Below the pieces are notes generated by a model, which did no database searches, was not told the DNA's origin, and was given only the letters and a program-made list of their open reading frames with translations. DNA of 38,041 nt from Planctomycetota bacterium (GTDB taxonomy: Bacteria > Planctomycetota > Planctomycetia > Pirellulales > Pirellulaceae): positions 1-38,041 of the forward strand of contig CAUJKE010000184.1 in assembly GCA_963205385.1 (NCBI GenBank), written 5' to 3'. The translations under genes and the position numbers were made by a program. Shown here in pieces: positions 26,142 through 33,922 of this stretch (positions are counted from its first letter, which is position 1; every line of letters begins with the position of its first letter).

Positions 26142-27671
26142 TTAGTGCTTGTGGACCGCCGCGCCGATAAACAAAGCGGACAAAAACGTGAAGATGTACG
26201 CCTGCAAAAAGGCGACGAACAACTCCAAGATGCTAAACAACGTCGAACCAACCACGGCGATCGTGGCGACCAGCGGCCACTGCCAACTGGGCACATCGGG
26301 CGCGGTGAAATTGAGCGCGGCATAGACGCCAAACGCCAAACCCATGATGCCCAAAATAACCAGGTGTCCCGCCACCATGTTCGCCAGAAGACGAATGGCG
26401 AGCACGCCGTGCTTAATCATCAGCCCCACGATTTCGATCGCGAAAATCATCGGCTTGAGGAAAATGGCAAGCACTAGCGGCAGGTCCATGGTGGGAACCT
26501 GATTCGCGAAGAAGCCTAACACGCCAAACTTGCGGCTTCCGCCGATGAACACGGCCAGGAATGTCACCGCCGCCAAGGCGAGCGTGACATTGAACGCCGC
26601 CGTCGGCGCGCCAGCCCAGGGGGCGATGCCAAACAAGTTACAGCCGAGCACGAAGAAGAAGATCGTCCACAACACCGGCGTGAACATCCGTTCGTCGCTG
26701 ATCTCTTCTTTCGAGCGATGAATATGTTCGTAGGCGTGCTGCGCCATTTCTTCGGTCGACTCGACATGCGTAATATCAGGCCCGTGCGCCTCCGCACTGA
26801 CGTGCGCATGACCGTGGCCATCGTCGTGATGTTCGGCATGTCCGCCACCCAGCGAGGGAGCGGCGATTTGATCGCGAATGAAGACCAAAAACGTCTCCAT
26901 CAAGTTCAACAATCGCCCCTTCGGCGTCTGGCCGGAAGCGAGCTTTCGTGCTACCCAGCTAAACACAAGCAGCATGATGAGAGCCACCGCGAGCTCAATC
27001 ACCATGAACTTGGAAATACAAAAGCCGGACTGCGCTTGATACAAGTTTCGCAATTCACCAAAGGGTTGCGGAATCACGAGCTTGCCGCTGAGGTGGTGGT
27101 TGTACCACTCGATCTTTTGTTGGTCCCAGTTGTATTCTGGTTTGTCCAAGCTCTTGAATTCAGCGACGGCCGCATCGTTACTGCCGTGCTCCTTGACTTC
27201 GGTCCACTGCGCAGAAAGGTTCCCTTCCAGCGGCAGCGCCCACGCCATGTCGGCGGCGGCAGGGTGCTTGGCAGCGATGAAATCCTGCATCGACTTGCCT
27301 TCATTGACCAGCTTGCCGTCTTTGTCTTTCAAGGCGACCCAGGTGCGATAACCGGAGTTGAGCACGGCGACTTGTTCGTCGACATACACCCGAAACGGCT
27401 TGCCGTGGTTCGCATGATCGGCATGCACCCAGTGCTGCCACTGGTGATGCAATTCTTCTTCGCCAGGCAGTTTCAGTTCGCCTTTGGCCGCCAGCGCTGC
27501 GAGGTCGTGATAGTTGCGATGGAATTCCCAGTCTTGAAACTGGTCGTCGAGTCGCACCCACACGTTGAGCCGCGCGGGATAGTCCGCCTTGCCTTCGAAA
27601 TTGGCAGGGGCGAGCCACTTCGGGATTTCGAAGTAGTAGCTGTCTTTGATATGCAGAATATCGGAGGCCAT
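26142..27671 (-). CDS. atpB: ATP synthase Fo subunit a with large N-terminal domain
   Basis: Subunit a forms the proton channel. At 509 residues it is about twice the usual length. The first 220 residues, before the first membrane helix (222-242), are a hydrophilic region rich in Trp and His (for example LHHQWQHWVHADHANHG, 74-90) that resembles no domain I know. It should face the periplasm. Between helices 1 and 2 a His-rich insertion (about 278-318, 11 His) replaces a short cytoplasmic loop. The core is intact: FTPVLWTIFFFVLG, and the essential Arg 427 in LAIRLLANMVAGH, with the last helices before AAVHKH. It lies between atpI and atpE. Confidence 0.95.
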   Translation of the reverse strand: MASDILHIKDSYYFEIPKWLAPANFEGKADYPARLNVWVRLDDQFQDWEFHRNYHDLAALAAKGELKLPGEEELHHQWQHWVHADHANHGKPFRVYVDEQVAVLNSGYRTWVALKDKDGKLVNEGKSMQDFIAAKHPAAADMAWALPLEGNLSAQWTEVKEHGSNDAAVAEFKSLDKPEYNWDQQKIEWYNHHLSGKLVIPQPFGELRNLYQAQSGFCISKFMVIELAVALIMLLVFSWVARKLASGQTPKGRLLNLMETFLVFIRDQIAAPSLGGGHAEHHDDGHGHAHVSAEAHGPDITHVESTEEMAQHAYEHIHRSKEEISDERMFTPVLWTIFFFVLGCNLFGIAPWAGAPTAAFNVTLALAAVTFLAVFIGGSRKFGVLGFFANQVPTMDLPLVLAIFLKPMIFAIEIVGLMIKHGVLAIRLLANMVAGHLVILGIMGLAFGVYAALNFTAPDVPSWQWPLVATIAVVGSTLFSILELFVAFLQAYIFTFLSALFIGAAVHKH

Positions 27672-27675
27672 GCGG

Positions 27676-28116
27676 CTACGAAGCCTTTGCGATCGAGCGA
27701 GTCGGACCGATGAGCCACAATGTCAGCAGGGTTTCCGTCACCAAGGCGACCAGATAGGCCACGACCGTCATGCCAAACACGCCTGCCTCAGCGAGATAAG
27801 GAACCTGCAGGTGAAGCACCACCGCCAGCGCGAAGGGAATGAACGTGCGGAGCAGGATGCTCCCGAGCAGACCGTTTAGCGCCTGAGGCGTGCCTGTCAA
27901 AAGCCCCGAGACGACCAGGGCGGCGGCGGCGGGAAGTCCACACACCAGCACGGCCACCAAGGCAGCCACGATGCCTGCGCCGCCGAAGTTTGCAAATCCC
28001 CACCAGCCGAGCCCAGCCAAAGGCAGGAGCATGACCAGCGCGAGGATAGCGCAAACAGTCGCCAAACTGGGGCGCTGTCGAACAAGTGCGGAAGCTTGTT
28101 GACCACCTGCGTTCAC
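27676..28116 (-). CDS. atpI: AtpI-like membrane protein of the atp operon
   Basis: This 146-residue protein has four hydrophobic helices (about 20-40, 44-68, 78-105 and 112-138) and short charged ends. It sits between an AtpZ-like gene, which it overlaps by 4 bases (ATGA), and atpB, 4 bases further. That is the position of atpI, whose product (ATP synthase subunit I) helps c-ring assembly or magnesium supply in other bacteria. Sequence similarity to known AtpI is weak by eye, so the name rests mainly on position and membrane topology. Confidence 0.65.
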   Translation of the reverse strand: MNAGGQQASALVRQRPSLATVCAILALVMLLPLAGLGWWGFANFGGAGIVAALVAVLVCGLPAAAALVVSGLLTGTPQALNGLLGSILLRTFIPFALAVVLHLQVPYLAEAGVFGMTVVAYLVALVTETLLTLWLIGPTRSIAKAS

Positions 28117-28391
28117 GAAAACTTATCCGTACTGTCGGGGGAATTGTCGTCGGTCGCTGAAGCTTGCTGACCGCGACCACCCCCCGGTTTATTGACCATC
28201 CTCAGTAAATGCCACATCCCAACCACGAGACCTACCGAGAAACCTGCCAGTGCGATCCAAGACGTACCCCACTGCCTGTCGAGCCAAGCGCCTGCGACGC
28301 CAGGCAAAACCATTTCTAGTCCGACCGTAGTGATCTTGGAGACCCACTCCAAGGCAAGCGCCAGCGGATGCTTTGGATTCGGGGGAGACAT
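28113..28391 (-). CDS. atpZ: AtpZ/AtpQ-like small membrane protein
   Basis: This 92-residue protein has a membrane hairpin (about 22-66): the first helix ends GVAGAWLDRQWGTS, and the second is IALAGFSVGLVVGMWHLLRM. The LDRxxGTS turn and G-rich second helix are typical of AtpZ/AtpQ proteins, which help assembly or ion supply of the ATP synthase. It is the first gene of the atp operon. I chose the ATG at 28391 over an earlier frame start (28490), because the upstream part looks non-coding. The last 25 residues are hydrophilic. Confidence 0.75.
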   Translation of the reverse strand: MSPPNPKHPLALALEWVSKITTVGLEMVLPGVAGAWLDRQWGTSWIALAGFSVGLVVGMWHLLRMVNKPGGGRGQQASATDDNSPDSTDKFS

Positions 28392-29253
28392 TGAATAGTG
28401 ATGCGCCAGGGTCAGGTAGCCCCGCGAGTGTTCAGTCGGCCACCGCCAAGAAACCACCCGAAAGAGGCGTCTGAATGCCCCGTTCGGCAAATTCCCTGCA
28501 AGCCCACTCTCCTCGCCAAGGCAAGCTGACCGTTAAGGTCTGTCAATGTATCGAGGGGTTGTAAGACGGTCAATCGACCGCGACGGGGAATTCGTGTTTT
28601 TTTTCACAAAGTCGGGATCCGCCTATTCGCCACACTATAATGGGTGGGTTGGAGCCCAGGGCGATCATCCGGCGCAGCAGGCAGTACGAACGCTGTGGGG
28701 CCATGCTATCAACTGGACTTTTGCCCCCTTTAGGATTCGGTTTAGGGGCAAGTTTCAGGCGCAGAATTTTTCGTAAACCCTCTCATTCCAATCAGTTGTT
28801 ACCGCTAAATGCCTTCCAGCCGCGCAAACTGGAAGTAGTCATTGTTGCGTTTTTGCAACAGAACAACTAAGATGAGACAGGTCGATCTAGCACTAACCAC
28901 CCTGTAGCGGTGCTCAAGCTGCCCTTGGGCGGATGTGGTGTGAGACGGCCGGGAAGCGGTCGAATCGGAAAACGCCACGTTCTGAAGTTCTGGTCCAAGT
29001 CGTTTGGTTCCCAGATTCCGTTCAATTCTGTGGGCGATTTCGAGTCGAGGTTGTGAAACCGGCGCGGCGCTGGGTTTGGCGATGCAGCTTCTTTCACCCG
29101 TCAACCATCGTGTTCCACAAATTCAACTCCCTCTGGCTAGGGAAGGCCGGATGGTATTGAGTGTGCGCAGGTCACTTGTCAAGGAGGATGCCCAAACGAA
29201 CGCCGCGTTACCTCAACGGGTATGCCGTGGCACTACAGCGGAGGTCAACATCC
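28392..29253. other. Long gene-free region between the atp operon and DUF4912 gene
   Basis: These 862 bases have no convincing ORF. They include a palindrome CGGTC/GACCG (28567-28580), an 8-T run (28597-28604), a consensus -10 TATAAT (28636-28641), a 7-bp inverted repeat TTGCCCC/GGGGCAA (28721-28727 and 28745-28751), and a hairpin TGTTGC/GCAACA (28843-28860). TTGCGT (28845-28850) and TAAGAT (28868-28873), 17 bases apart, could form a weak promoter. The atp and DUF4912 promoters must both lie here, and an unrecognised RNA gene is possible. Confidence 0.5.
28636..28641 (+). promoter_or_regulatory. Consensus -10 element TATAAT
   Basis: A perfect -10 hexamer in gene-free DNA, in the context CTATAATGGG. 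No -35 consensus lies at 16-18 bases; TTCACA (28603-28608) is too far away. If active, it would transcribe about 600 bases of leader before the DUF4912 gene, or a separate RNA. Confidence 0.35.
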
Positions 29254-30477
29254 TTGATTACGCCAGCGACACTCAAATCGTACACCGTCAAAGATCTCGC
29301 TGAATTAGCTAAGAAGAGCGGTCTTGCAGGTTGGCAGTCGATGCGGAAGGAGCAGCTCGTCAAAGCGCTCGTTCGCGCTCAAAAGACTAAAAAGCCCGCC
29401 AGCGAAGCTAAGAGCAAGACAAATTCTAAACCGGCCGCTGCGCGATCACGCGGCGCCAGCAGCGCGCGGAGCGCTAGTTCCGCCAACAGCGCGCCGGCTC
29501 GCCGCAATGGTTCGTCGAAGTCGGTCAGTGCTGCTAAACCCACCGCAGCCAAGGCGGGGAAGAGCACCCCCTCGGCGCCTCCTTCCAAGCCCTCCCGCGT
29601 CGCCAAACGCATTCACCGCATGAATGAAGTGCGGGAGCGCCAGCGCGATTTGGCAGGCGACCGCACCGACGACACCGGCATCCGCGATCGGCTGGTGCTG
29701 ATGGTTCGCGACCCGTATTGGTTGCACGCTTGCTGGGAAGTCACCCGGCAAAGCGTCGAGCGCGCTCGCGCTGCCATGGCCGAACATTGGCACAGCGCGC
29801 AGCCTACGCTCCGTGTGATGGCCGTTGAGACCGGCGCCACAACCAGCACCGCCGAATGCGCCCTGCGCGATATTCCCGTCCATGGCGGCGTGAAAAACTG
29901 GTATATCGATGTCAAAGATCCGCCCAAGAGTTACCGGGTCGATCTCGGCTACCTCGCCGCCAACGGCAAGTTCTTTGTCATTAGCCGCAGCAACATCGTT
30001 AGCACGCCCAAGCCCGGCAGCAGCGACGCGATTGACGAAAACTGGTCCGACATCGCCGAAAACTACGAGAAGATTTATGCCCAAAGCGGCGGCTATACCG
30101 ACGACGGCAACAAGGGCGAACTGCAAGAACTGTTCGAAGAGCGCTTGCGTCGGCCCATGGGGGCCCCGCTGGTCACGCGCTACGGCATGGGGGCGGAACG
30201 AATGCTCGGCCGCACCCGCGAGTTTCAGTTCGAGGTGGAGGCCGAAATGATCGTCTTCGGCACCACCCATCCTGACGCCCACGTCCAACTCGGAGGCGAA
30301 CCGGTCAAGATCCGCGAGGATGGCTCGTTCACGGTCCGCATGAGCATGCCTGACCGCCGGCAGGTAATTCCGATCGTGGCTTCCAGCAACGACGGCGTCG
30401 AGCAACGCACCATCGTCCTGGCCATTGAGCGTAACACCAAAGTCATGGAGCCCATGATTCGCGACGCGAACGATTAG
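29254..30477 (+). CDS. DUF4912 protein with N-terminal Rho_N domain
   Basis: This 407-residue protein begins with a Rho termination factor N-terminal-like (SAP-like) domain (about 5-40: SYTVKDLAELAKKSGLAGW, MRKEQLVKAL), likely to bind nucleic acid. A low-complexity Ser/Ala/Lys/Arg linker follows (42-118), then the DUF4912 domain from RDRLVLMVRDPYWLHACWEV (144-163) to about 300, and a final beta-rich part (about 320-405) resembling a carbohydrate-associated beta-sandwich. DUF4912 has no firm function. The start is chosen by the ribosome site: GGAGG (29240-29244) lies 9 bases before TTG at 29254. An ATG at 29188 abuts its AAGGAGG with no spacing and is less likely. A terminator-like hairpin follows. 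Confidence 0.8.
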   Translation: MITPATLKSYTVKDLAELAKKSGLAGWQSMRKEQLVKALVRAQKTKKPASEAKSKTNSKPAAARSRGASSARSASSANSAPARRNGSSKSVSAAKPTAAKAGKSTPSAPPSKPSRVAKRIHRMNEVRERQRDLAGDRTDDTGIRDRLVLMVRDPYWLHACWEVTRQSVERARAAMAEHWHSAQPTLRVMAVETGATTSTAECALRDIPVHGGVKNWYIDVKDPPKSYRVDLGYLAANGKFFVISRSNIVSTPKPGSSDAIDENWSDIAENYEKIYAQSGGYTDDGNKGELQELFEERLRRPMGAPLVTRYGMGAERMLGRTREFQFEVEAEMIVFGTTHPDAHVQLGGEPVKIREDGSFTVRMSMPDRRQVIPIVASSNDGVEQRTIVLAIERNTKVMEPMIRDAND

Positions 30478-30893
30478 CGACCCGCGTGACCTGCGTGGAA
30501 ATGCTTCTCTCCAACCCCCAGTCGCTGGCAGCGTCTGGGGGTTTGGCGGTTCTAGCTGGCGCGGAGCGAGACCTACGAGTTTGAAGTAGCAAATCTCAAG
30601 CACCGCATTCCAACTTGCCCCAACCGCACTCCGTTGCTACGATTCGGTGAGTTCCACTGGCCACCTGGCAATTTCCTCTGCCATGCTCGCGCTGGGATGT
30701 GATTTACTTGGGGAGCCGATAACAAGTCCGCATGGACGCCAAACTGATAGTCCTGGCCGCGTGTATAGCAAACCCCGCACTGCTTCGGCATTGCATGCGG
30801 TTTGATCACACAACCCGGGACTGCGGCGCCCACTTTTGACTGCGGGCTCTCATGAACGCAACCCCACGGCATTGCGGTGGAGGAAATTGCCAG
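30478..30893. other. Gene-free region between DUF4912 gene and larE
   Basis: These 416 bases contain the terminator at 30513-30544 and the left arm of the inverted repeat that ends in larE. A frame on the minus strand (30573-30929) has an implausible composition and no family match. Nothing else is clear. Confidence 0.5.
30513..30544 (+). terminator. Strong hairpin after the DUF4912 gene
   Basis: AACCCCCAG (30513-30521) pairs perfectly with CTGGGGGTT (30535-30543), and the loop can form a further 4-bp stem CGCT/AGCG (30523-30526 with 30530-30533). It lies 36 bases after the stop. The T-run is short (TTT), so termination may be partial, but the stem is strong. Confidence 0.6.
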
Positions 30894-30900
30894 GTGGCCA
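30658..30900. repeat. 21-bp perfect inverted repeat over the larE start
   Basis: Positions 30658-30678 are the exact reverse complement of 30880-30900; pairing continues inward for four more positions (two G-T wobbles, two standard). The arms are about 200 bases apart. The right arm holds most of the larE Shine-Dalgarno GGAGG (30879-30883) and its GTG start (30894-30896). In an RNA starting upstream of 30658, pairing of the arms would hide the start. Alternatively the arms are ends of a small mobile element or an inverted duplication of the larE 5' end. Confidence 0.7.
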
Positions 30901-31781
30901 ATTCGACAAATCTTCAAAGCGCCGCGCATATCGCGGCCCCTGAATCGCTGCCCCCCGCGCTGGCGGAAAAGTGTGAAACGCTGCTTGCGGCCCTCCGCGA
31001 CCTACGGCCTTGCGCGGTGGCCCTCTCCGGCGGCGTGGATAGCGCCGTCGTCGCCAAAGCCGCGTTCCTGGCTTTAGGCGAAGAGGCGCTCGCGGTTACC
31101 GGTGTCAGCCCCAGTTTGGCCAGCGGCGAATTGGAACTCGCGCAACGCGTCGCCCAACTAATCGGCATTCGGCATCTCGTGCTGCACACGCAGGAGTTCG
31201 CGAGTCCCGACTACGTCCGCAACGCCAGCGATCGCTGTTATCACTGCAAGACCGAGTTGTACACACAAATGGACCAGCTCCGTGCGGAACTCGAGGCCGG
31301 CTTTACGCTCGTCAACGGCGCGAACCTGGACGACCTGGGGGATTATCGCCCCGGCCTGAAAGCGGCGGCGGAACATGCCGTGCGTAGCCCGCTCGCGGAG
31401 TGTGGATTCACCAAATCCGACGTCCGCGCCCTCGCCGCGCATTGGGAACTTCCCGTGTGGGACAAGCCAGCCTCCCCCTGCCTTTCCAGTCGTGTCGCGT
31501 ATGGGGAAGAGGTCACGCCTGAGCGTCTGGCGATGATCGACGGCGCCGAGCAATGGTTGCGAGCGCGCGGCCTGGCGACGGTGCGCGTGCGTTACCATCG
31601 GGGCGATTTGGCGCGACTCGAAGTCCCCGCCGAAGCGATCGCCATGCTCTGTTCGCCGGAAACGCGCACGCCGTTAGTCGCTAAGTTGAAGTCTCTCGGC
31701 TTCCGCTTCATCACGCTCGACCTGGAAGGCTTTCGCTCCGGCAGCCTCAACACCTTGGTCGAAATTTCGCTGCCGTCGTAG
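30894..31781 (+). CDS. larE: LarE-family ATP-dependent sacrificial sulfur transferase
   Basis: LarE inserts sulfur into the pyridinium precursor of the nickel-pincer cofactor of lactate racemase, using its own Cys in known members. The 295-residue product has the PP-loop SGGVDS (45-50) for AMP formation, a DRCYHCKTELY segment (CYHC, 115-118), LVNGANLDDLGDYRPG, and KPASPCLSSR with Cys 196, matching the sacrificial-sulfur Cys region. The start is probably GTG at 30894, which has GGAGG 10 bases upstream. An ATG at 30852 would add 14 residues without a good ribosome site. No larA, larB or larC lies in the window. Confidence 0.88.
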   Translation: MANSTNLQSAAHIAAPESLPPALAEKCETLLAALRDLRPCAVALSGGVDSAVVAKAAFLALGEEALAVTGVSPSLASGELELAQRVAQLIGIRHLVLHTQEFASPDYVRNASDRCYHCKTELYTQMDQLRAELEAGFTLVNGANLDDLGDYRPGLKAAAEHAVRSPLAECGFTKSDVRALAAHWELPVWDKPASPCLSSRVAYGEEVTPERLAMIDGAEQWLRARGLATVRVRYHRGDLARLEVPAEAIAMLCSPETRTPLVAKLKSLGFRFITLDLEGFRSGSLNTLVEISLPS

Positions 31782-31811
31782 GGCGAGCGTTGGCTCGGAA
31801 CAACCTTGCAG

Positions 31812-31846
31812 CCAAAGTCGCCAGGCTGAGAAAGTCGACAGACTTT
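31812..31846. repeat. AGTCGCCAGAC-like palindromes, copies 1 and 2
   Basis: A degenerate copy CCAAAGTCGCCAGGCTG (31812-31828) is followed by AAAGTC-GACA-GACTTT (31831-31846), a 6-bp hairpin with a 4-base loop. They belong to the same motif family as the sites at 33515 and 33777. They lie in the gap between larE and the kinase. Confidence 0.55.
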
Positions 31847-31898
31847 GAAAGTCGCTCGGTAAACCGCACTTGTGTTCCCTGTTCGGCGGCGGGACAGC

Positions 31899-31904
31899 TA
31901 GAAT
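31899..31904 (+). promoter_or_regulatory. Possible -10 for the kinase gene
   Basis: TAGAAT, in the context GCTAGAATGG, matches the -10 consensus at 5 of 6 positions, 40 bases before the kinase start. No good -35 is seen; TTCCCT (31875-31880) is 18 bases away and poor. Confidence 0.35.
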
Positions 31905-31943
31905 GGTAAGCGAACCTCGCGACGCTTTCCTCGAGCACGTTTC

Positions 31944-33506
31944 ATGAGTGACGTTTCCGCACCCACGACATCCTCCGGCGACGCCGACTTGACCGGCCGC
32001 AAACTGGGCGACTTCCAAATCCTCCGGCGCCTGGGGCGGGGCGGCATGGCCGATGTGTACCTCGCCGAGCAGGGCTCGCTCCATCGCCAGGTCGCGTTCA
32101 AGGTGCTCCGCGGCAGCCTGGCGAGCGATGAGAAGTACGTGCGCCGCTTTCGCCACGAAGCGCTCGCCGCGGCCAAGCTCTCGCACGCCAACATCGTGCA
32201 AATCTACGGCGTCGATTGCGTCGCAGGCGTCCACTTCATCGTCCAGGAATACGTCAAGGGACAAAACCTCCGGCAACTGCTGAACCGGCATGCGTCCATC
32301 GACTGCAAACTCGCTGCCGACATCATGCGGCAAGTCGGCGCCGCGCTCCACCGGGCCGGACAGCAAGGCATCATTCATCGCGATATCAAGCCTGAAAACA
32401 TCATGCTCGCCGCGACCGGCGAGGTGAATGTGACCGACTTTGGCCTGGCTCGCGTCGTGCAGAATGGCGAGGCTCAGAACCTGACGCAGATCGGCATGAC
32501 GATGGGGACGCCGCTCTACATGAGCCCCGAACAAGTCGAGGGAAAAACCGTCGATCAACGGAGCGATCTCTATTCGTTCGGCGTCACCTGCTACCACATG
32601 CTGGCCGGACATCCCCCGTTCACCGGCGAGACGCCGCTGAGCATTGCGGTGCAGCATCTCAAGACCGAGCCGGCCCGTCTGGAAGAGTTGCGTCCCGACT
32701 TGCCGCCTGGTCTTTGCCGCGTGGTTCACAAGTTGATGGCGAAACTTCCCCAAGATCGTTTTGCGTCGGCCGCCGAACTGTTGCGCGAGATTAAGACGCT
32801 GAACATCGGCGATTCGGAATGGTCCACGGAAACCATGTCGTCGATCGAACATGAACTCTCCGGCCACGATTTCACGCCGACGCTCGCCACGCAGCAGTTG
32901 CAAGCAGTCATGCAACAAACCGAGGCCATGCGCGTGCTGCTAAAGCGCAGGCGAATGCGTTGGATTCCGGTGGCGGCGGCAGCGGCTTTTCTGATCGGCG
33001 GGCTAACGGCCTGGTTCTTGCGACCGGAGCCACTGCTCGCCATCGATCCCAATGAAAAGCCCGGCGTTGCCAAGCAAGAGTCGGTGCAAGATCAGTACTT
33101 CTTCGCAGCCTATAGCCCGGTGCAGTCCGAAGCAGCTTATCGCGCCGTGTGGGAATACTTCCCGCCGACCGCCAACAACCAAACGAACCTGCTCTACGCG
33201 CGGCGGGCGAAGCAGCGGCTCGCCAAACTCTACCGAGACGAGAATCAACCGCACAAGGCGGAAGCCATCTACCGCGAGTTCGTGAATTTGGAGCCGCAAG
33301 AAACAGAGTTCCGCGCGATCGGCCACCTCGGGCTTGCGAATATTTACGCCGCCCAAGGCGAGGAGGGTAAAGATCGTGTGCTCAAAGAACTAAGCGAAGC
33401 CACCGCCCTCATCAATCGCTTGCCGGCGCAGCGCCGCAGCGAGTTGCTGAAGACTCTCGACGAATCCCTCCGTCAAGAAGAACAGCGCCGCATCGACGAG
33501 CCATAA
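31944..33506 (+). CDS. PknB-type Ser/Thr protein kinase with TPR-like tail
   Basis: This 520-residue membrane protein has an N-terminal kinase domain (about 24-285): glycine loop GRGGMADV (31-38), catalytic Lys 53 in VAFKVL, HRDIKPEN (145-152), DFG (165-167) and GTPLYMSPEQ (188-197). A linker leads to one membrane helix (340-358), and about 160 residues outside the kinase follow, with TPR-like helices (YRAVWEYFPPTANNQTN, AEAIYREFVNLEPQETEF, HLGLANIYAAQGEEG). By the usual topology the kinase is cytoplasmic and the TPR part extracytoplasmic, which suggests a sensor. All catalytic residues are present, so it is probably active. No phosphatase lies nearby. Confidence 0.92.
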   Translation: MSDVSAPTTSSGDADLTGRKLGDFQILRRLGRGGMADVYLAEQGSLHRQVAFKVLRGSLASDEKYVRRFRHEALAAAKLSHANIVQIYGVDCVAGVHFIVQEYVKGQNLRQLLNRHASIDCKLAADIMRQVGAALHRAGQQGIIHRDIKPENIMLAATGEVNVTDFGLARVVQNGEAQNLTQIGMTMGTPLYMSPEQVEGKTVDQRSDLYSFGVTCYHMLAGHPPFTGETPLSIAVQHLKTEPARLEELRPDLPPGLCRVVHKLMAKLPQDRFASAAELLREIKTLNIGDSEWSTETMSSIEHELSGHDFTPTLATQQLQAVMQQTEAMRVLLKRRRMRWIPVAAAAAFLIGGLTAWFLRPEPLLAIDPNEKPGVAKQESVQDQYFFAAYSPVQSEAAYRAVWEYFPPTANNQTNLLYARRAKQRLAKLYRDENQPHKAEAIYREFVNLEPQETEFRAIGHLGLANIYAAQGEEGKDRVLKELSEATALINRLPAQRRSELLKTLDESLRQEEQRRIDEP

Positions 33507-33514
33507 GCCTATCG

Positions 33515-33534
33515 CCAAAGTCGCCAGACGTTGG
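33515..33534. repeat. AGTCGCCAGAC palindrome, copy 3
   Basis: CCAAAGTC and GACGTTGG around the loop GCCA form an 8-bp inverted repeat with one mismatch. It lies 9 bases after the kinase stop. The core AGTCGCCAGAC is shared with the copy at 33777. Confidence 0.6.
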
Positions 33535-33713
33535 TCGCTGGCCAGCCCGTCAAACCCCAGCACACCCTGTTGGAGAGTCTCACATCCTCCACTCGCCCAT
33601 TGGTTTTCGCCGCAAACCCTCACCTTGGCGGAGTGTCCGGGAGTTATGGGAGGCCAATTGCACAATTTCTGCCGCTTGGCGCGTTTTCACCAGCCTCCCC
33701 AGCCGATCAATGG

Positions 33714-33743
33714 TTGACAGCGCGGCGCTCATTCTCGCATAAC
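33714..33743 (+). promoter_or_regulatory. Possible promoter for the cytochrome gene
   Basis: A perfect TTGACA (33714-33719) is followed after 18 bases by CATAAC (33738-33743), a 4 of 6 match to the -10 consensus. Transcription from it would leave a leader of about 170 bases containing the palindrome at 33777-33794. Confidence 0.4.
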
Positions 33744-33776
33744 TAGAAGCCGATGGGTGAGGACAAACGCTGGAGT

Positions 33777-33794
33777 CGAAGTCGCCAGACTTCG
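33777..33794. repeat. AGTCGCCAGAC palindrome, copy 4
   Basis: CGAAGTC-GCCA-GACTTCG is a perfect 7-bp hairpin with a 4-base loop. It lies upstream of the cytochrome gene and is the best-formed copy of this motif in the window. Confidence 0.65.
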
Positions 33795-33922
33795 GCGCCG
33801 TGACGACACTCACTAGCAACCTGCGTGCCCGCGTAACATTTTTCGCCGCAGGGTCATATTCCAGAAGCCAGCTATTCTTTCCACTATCTCCGCCCTACTA
33901 TCTCCGCGCATGGAGCGACTGC

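Larger units (their letters stand above)
33507..33922. other. Gene-free region before the cytochrome gene
   Basis: These 416 bases hold two palindromic repeats (33515-33534 and 33777-33794) and a promoter-like site (33714-33743), annotated separately. No other feature is seen. The frame that opens upstream of the cytochrome start shows no protein-like sequence. Confidence 0.5.

Noticed and set aside
30573..30929. 118-codon minus-strand frame before larE
   Set aside because: Odd composition, no family, and it crosses both arms of the inverted repeat.
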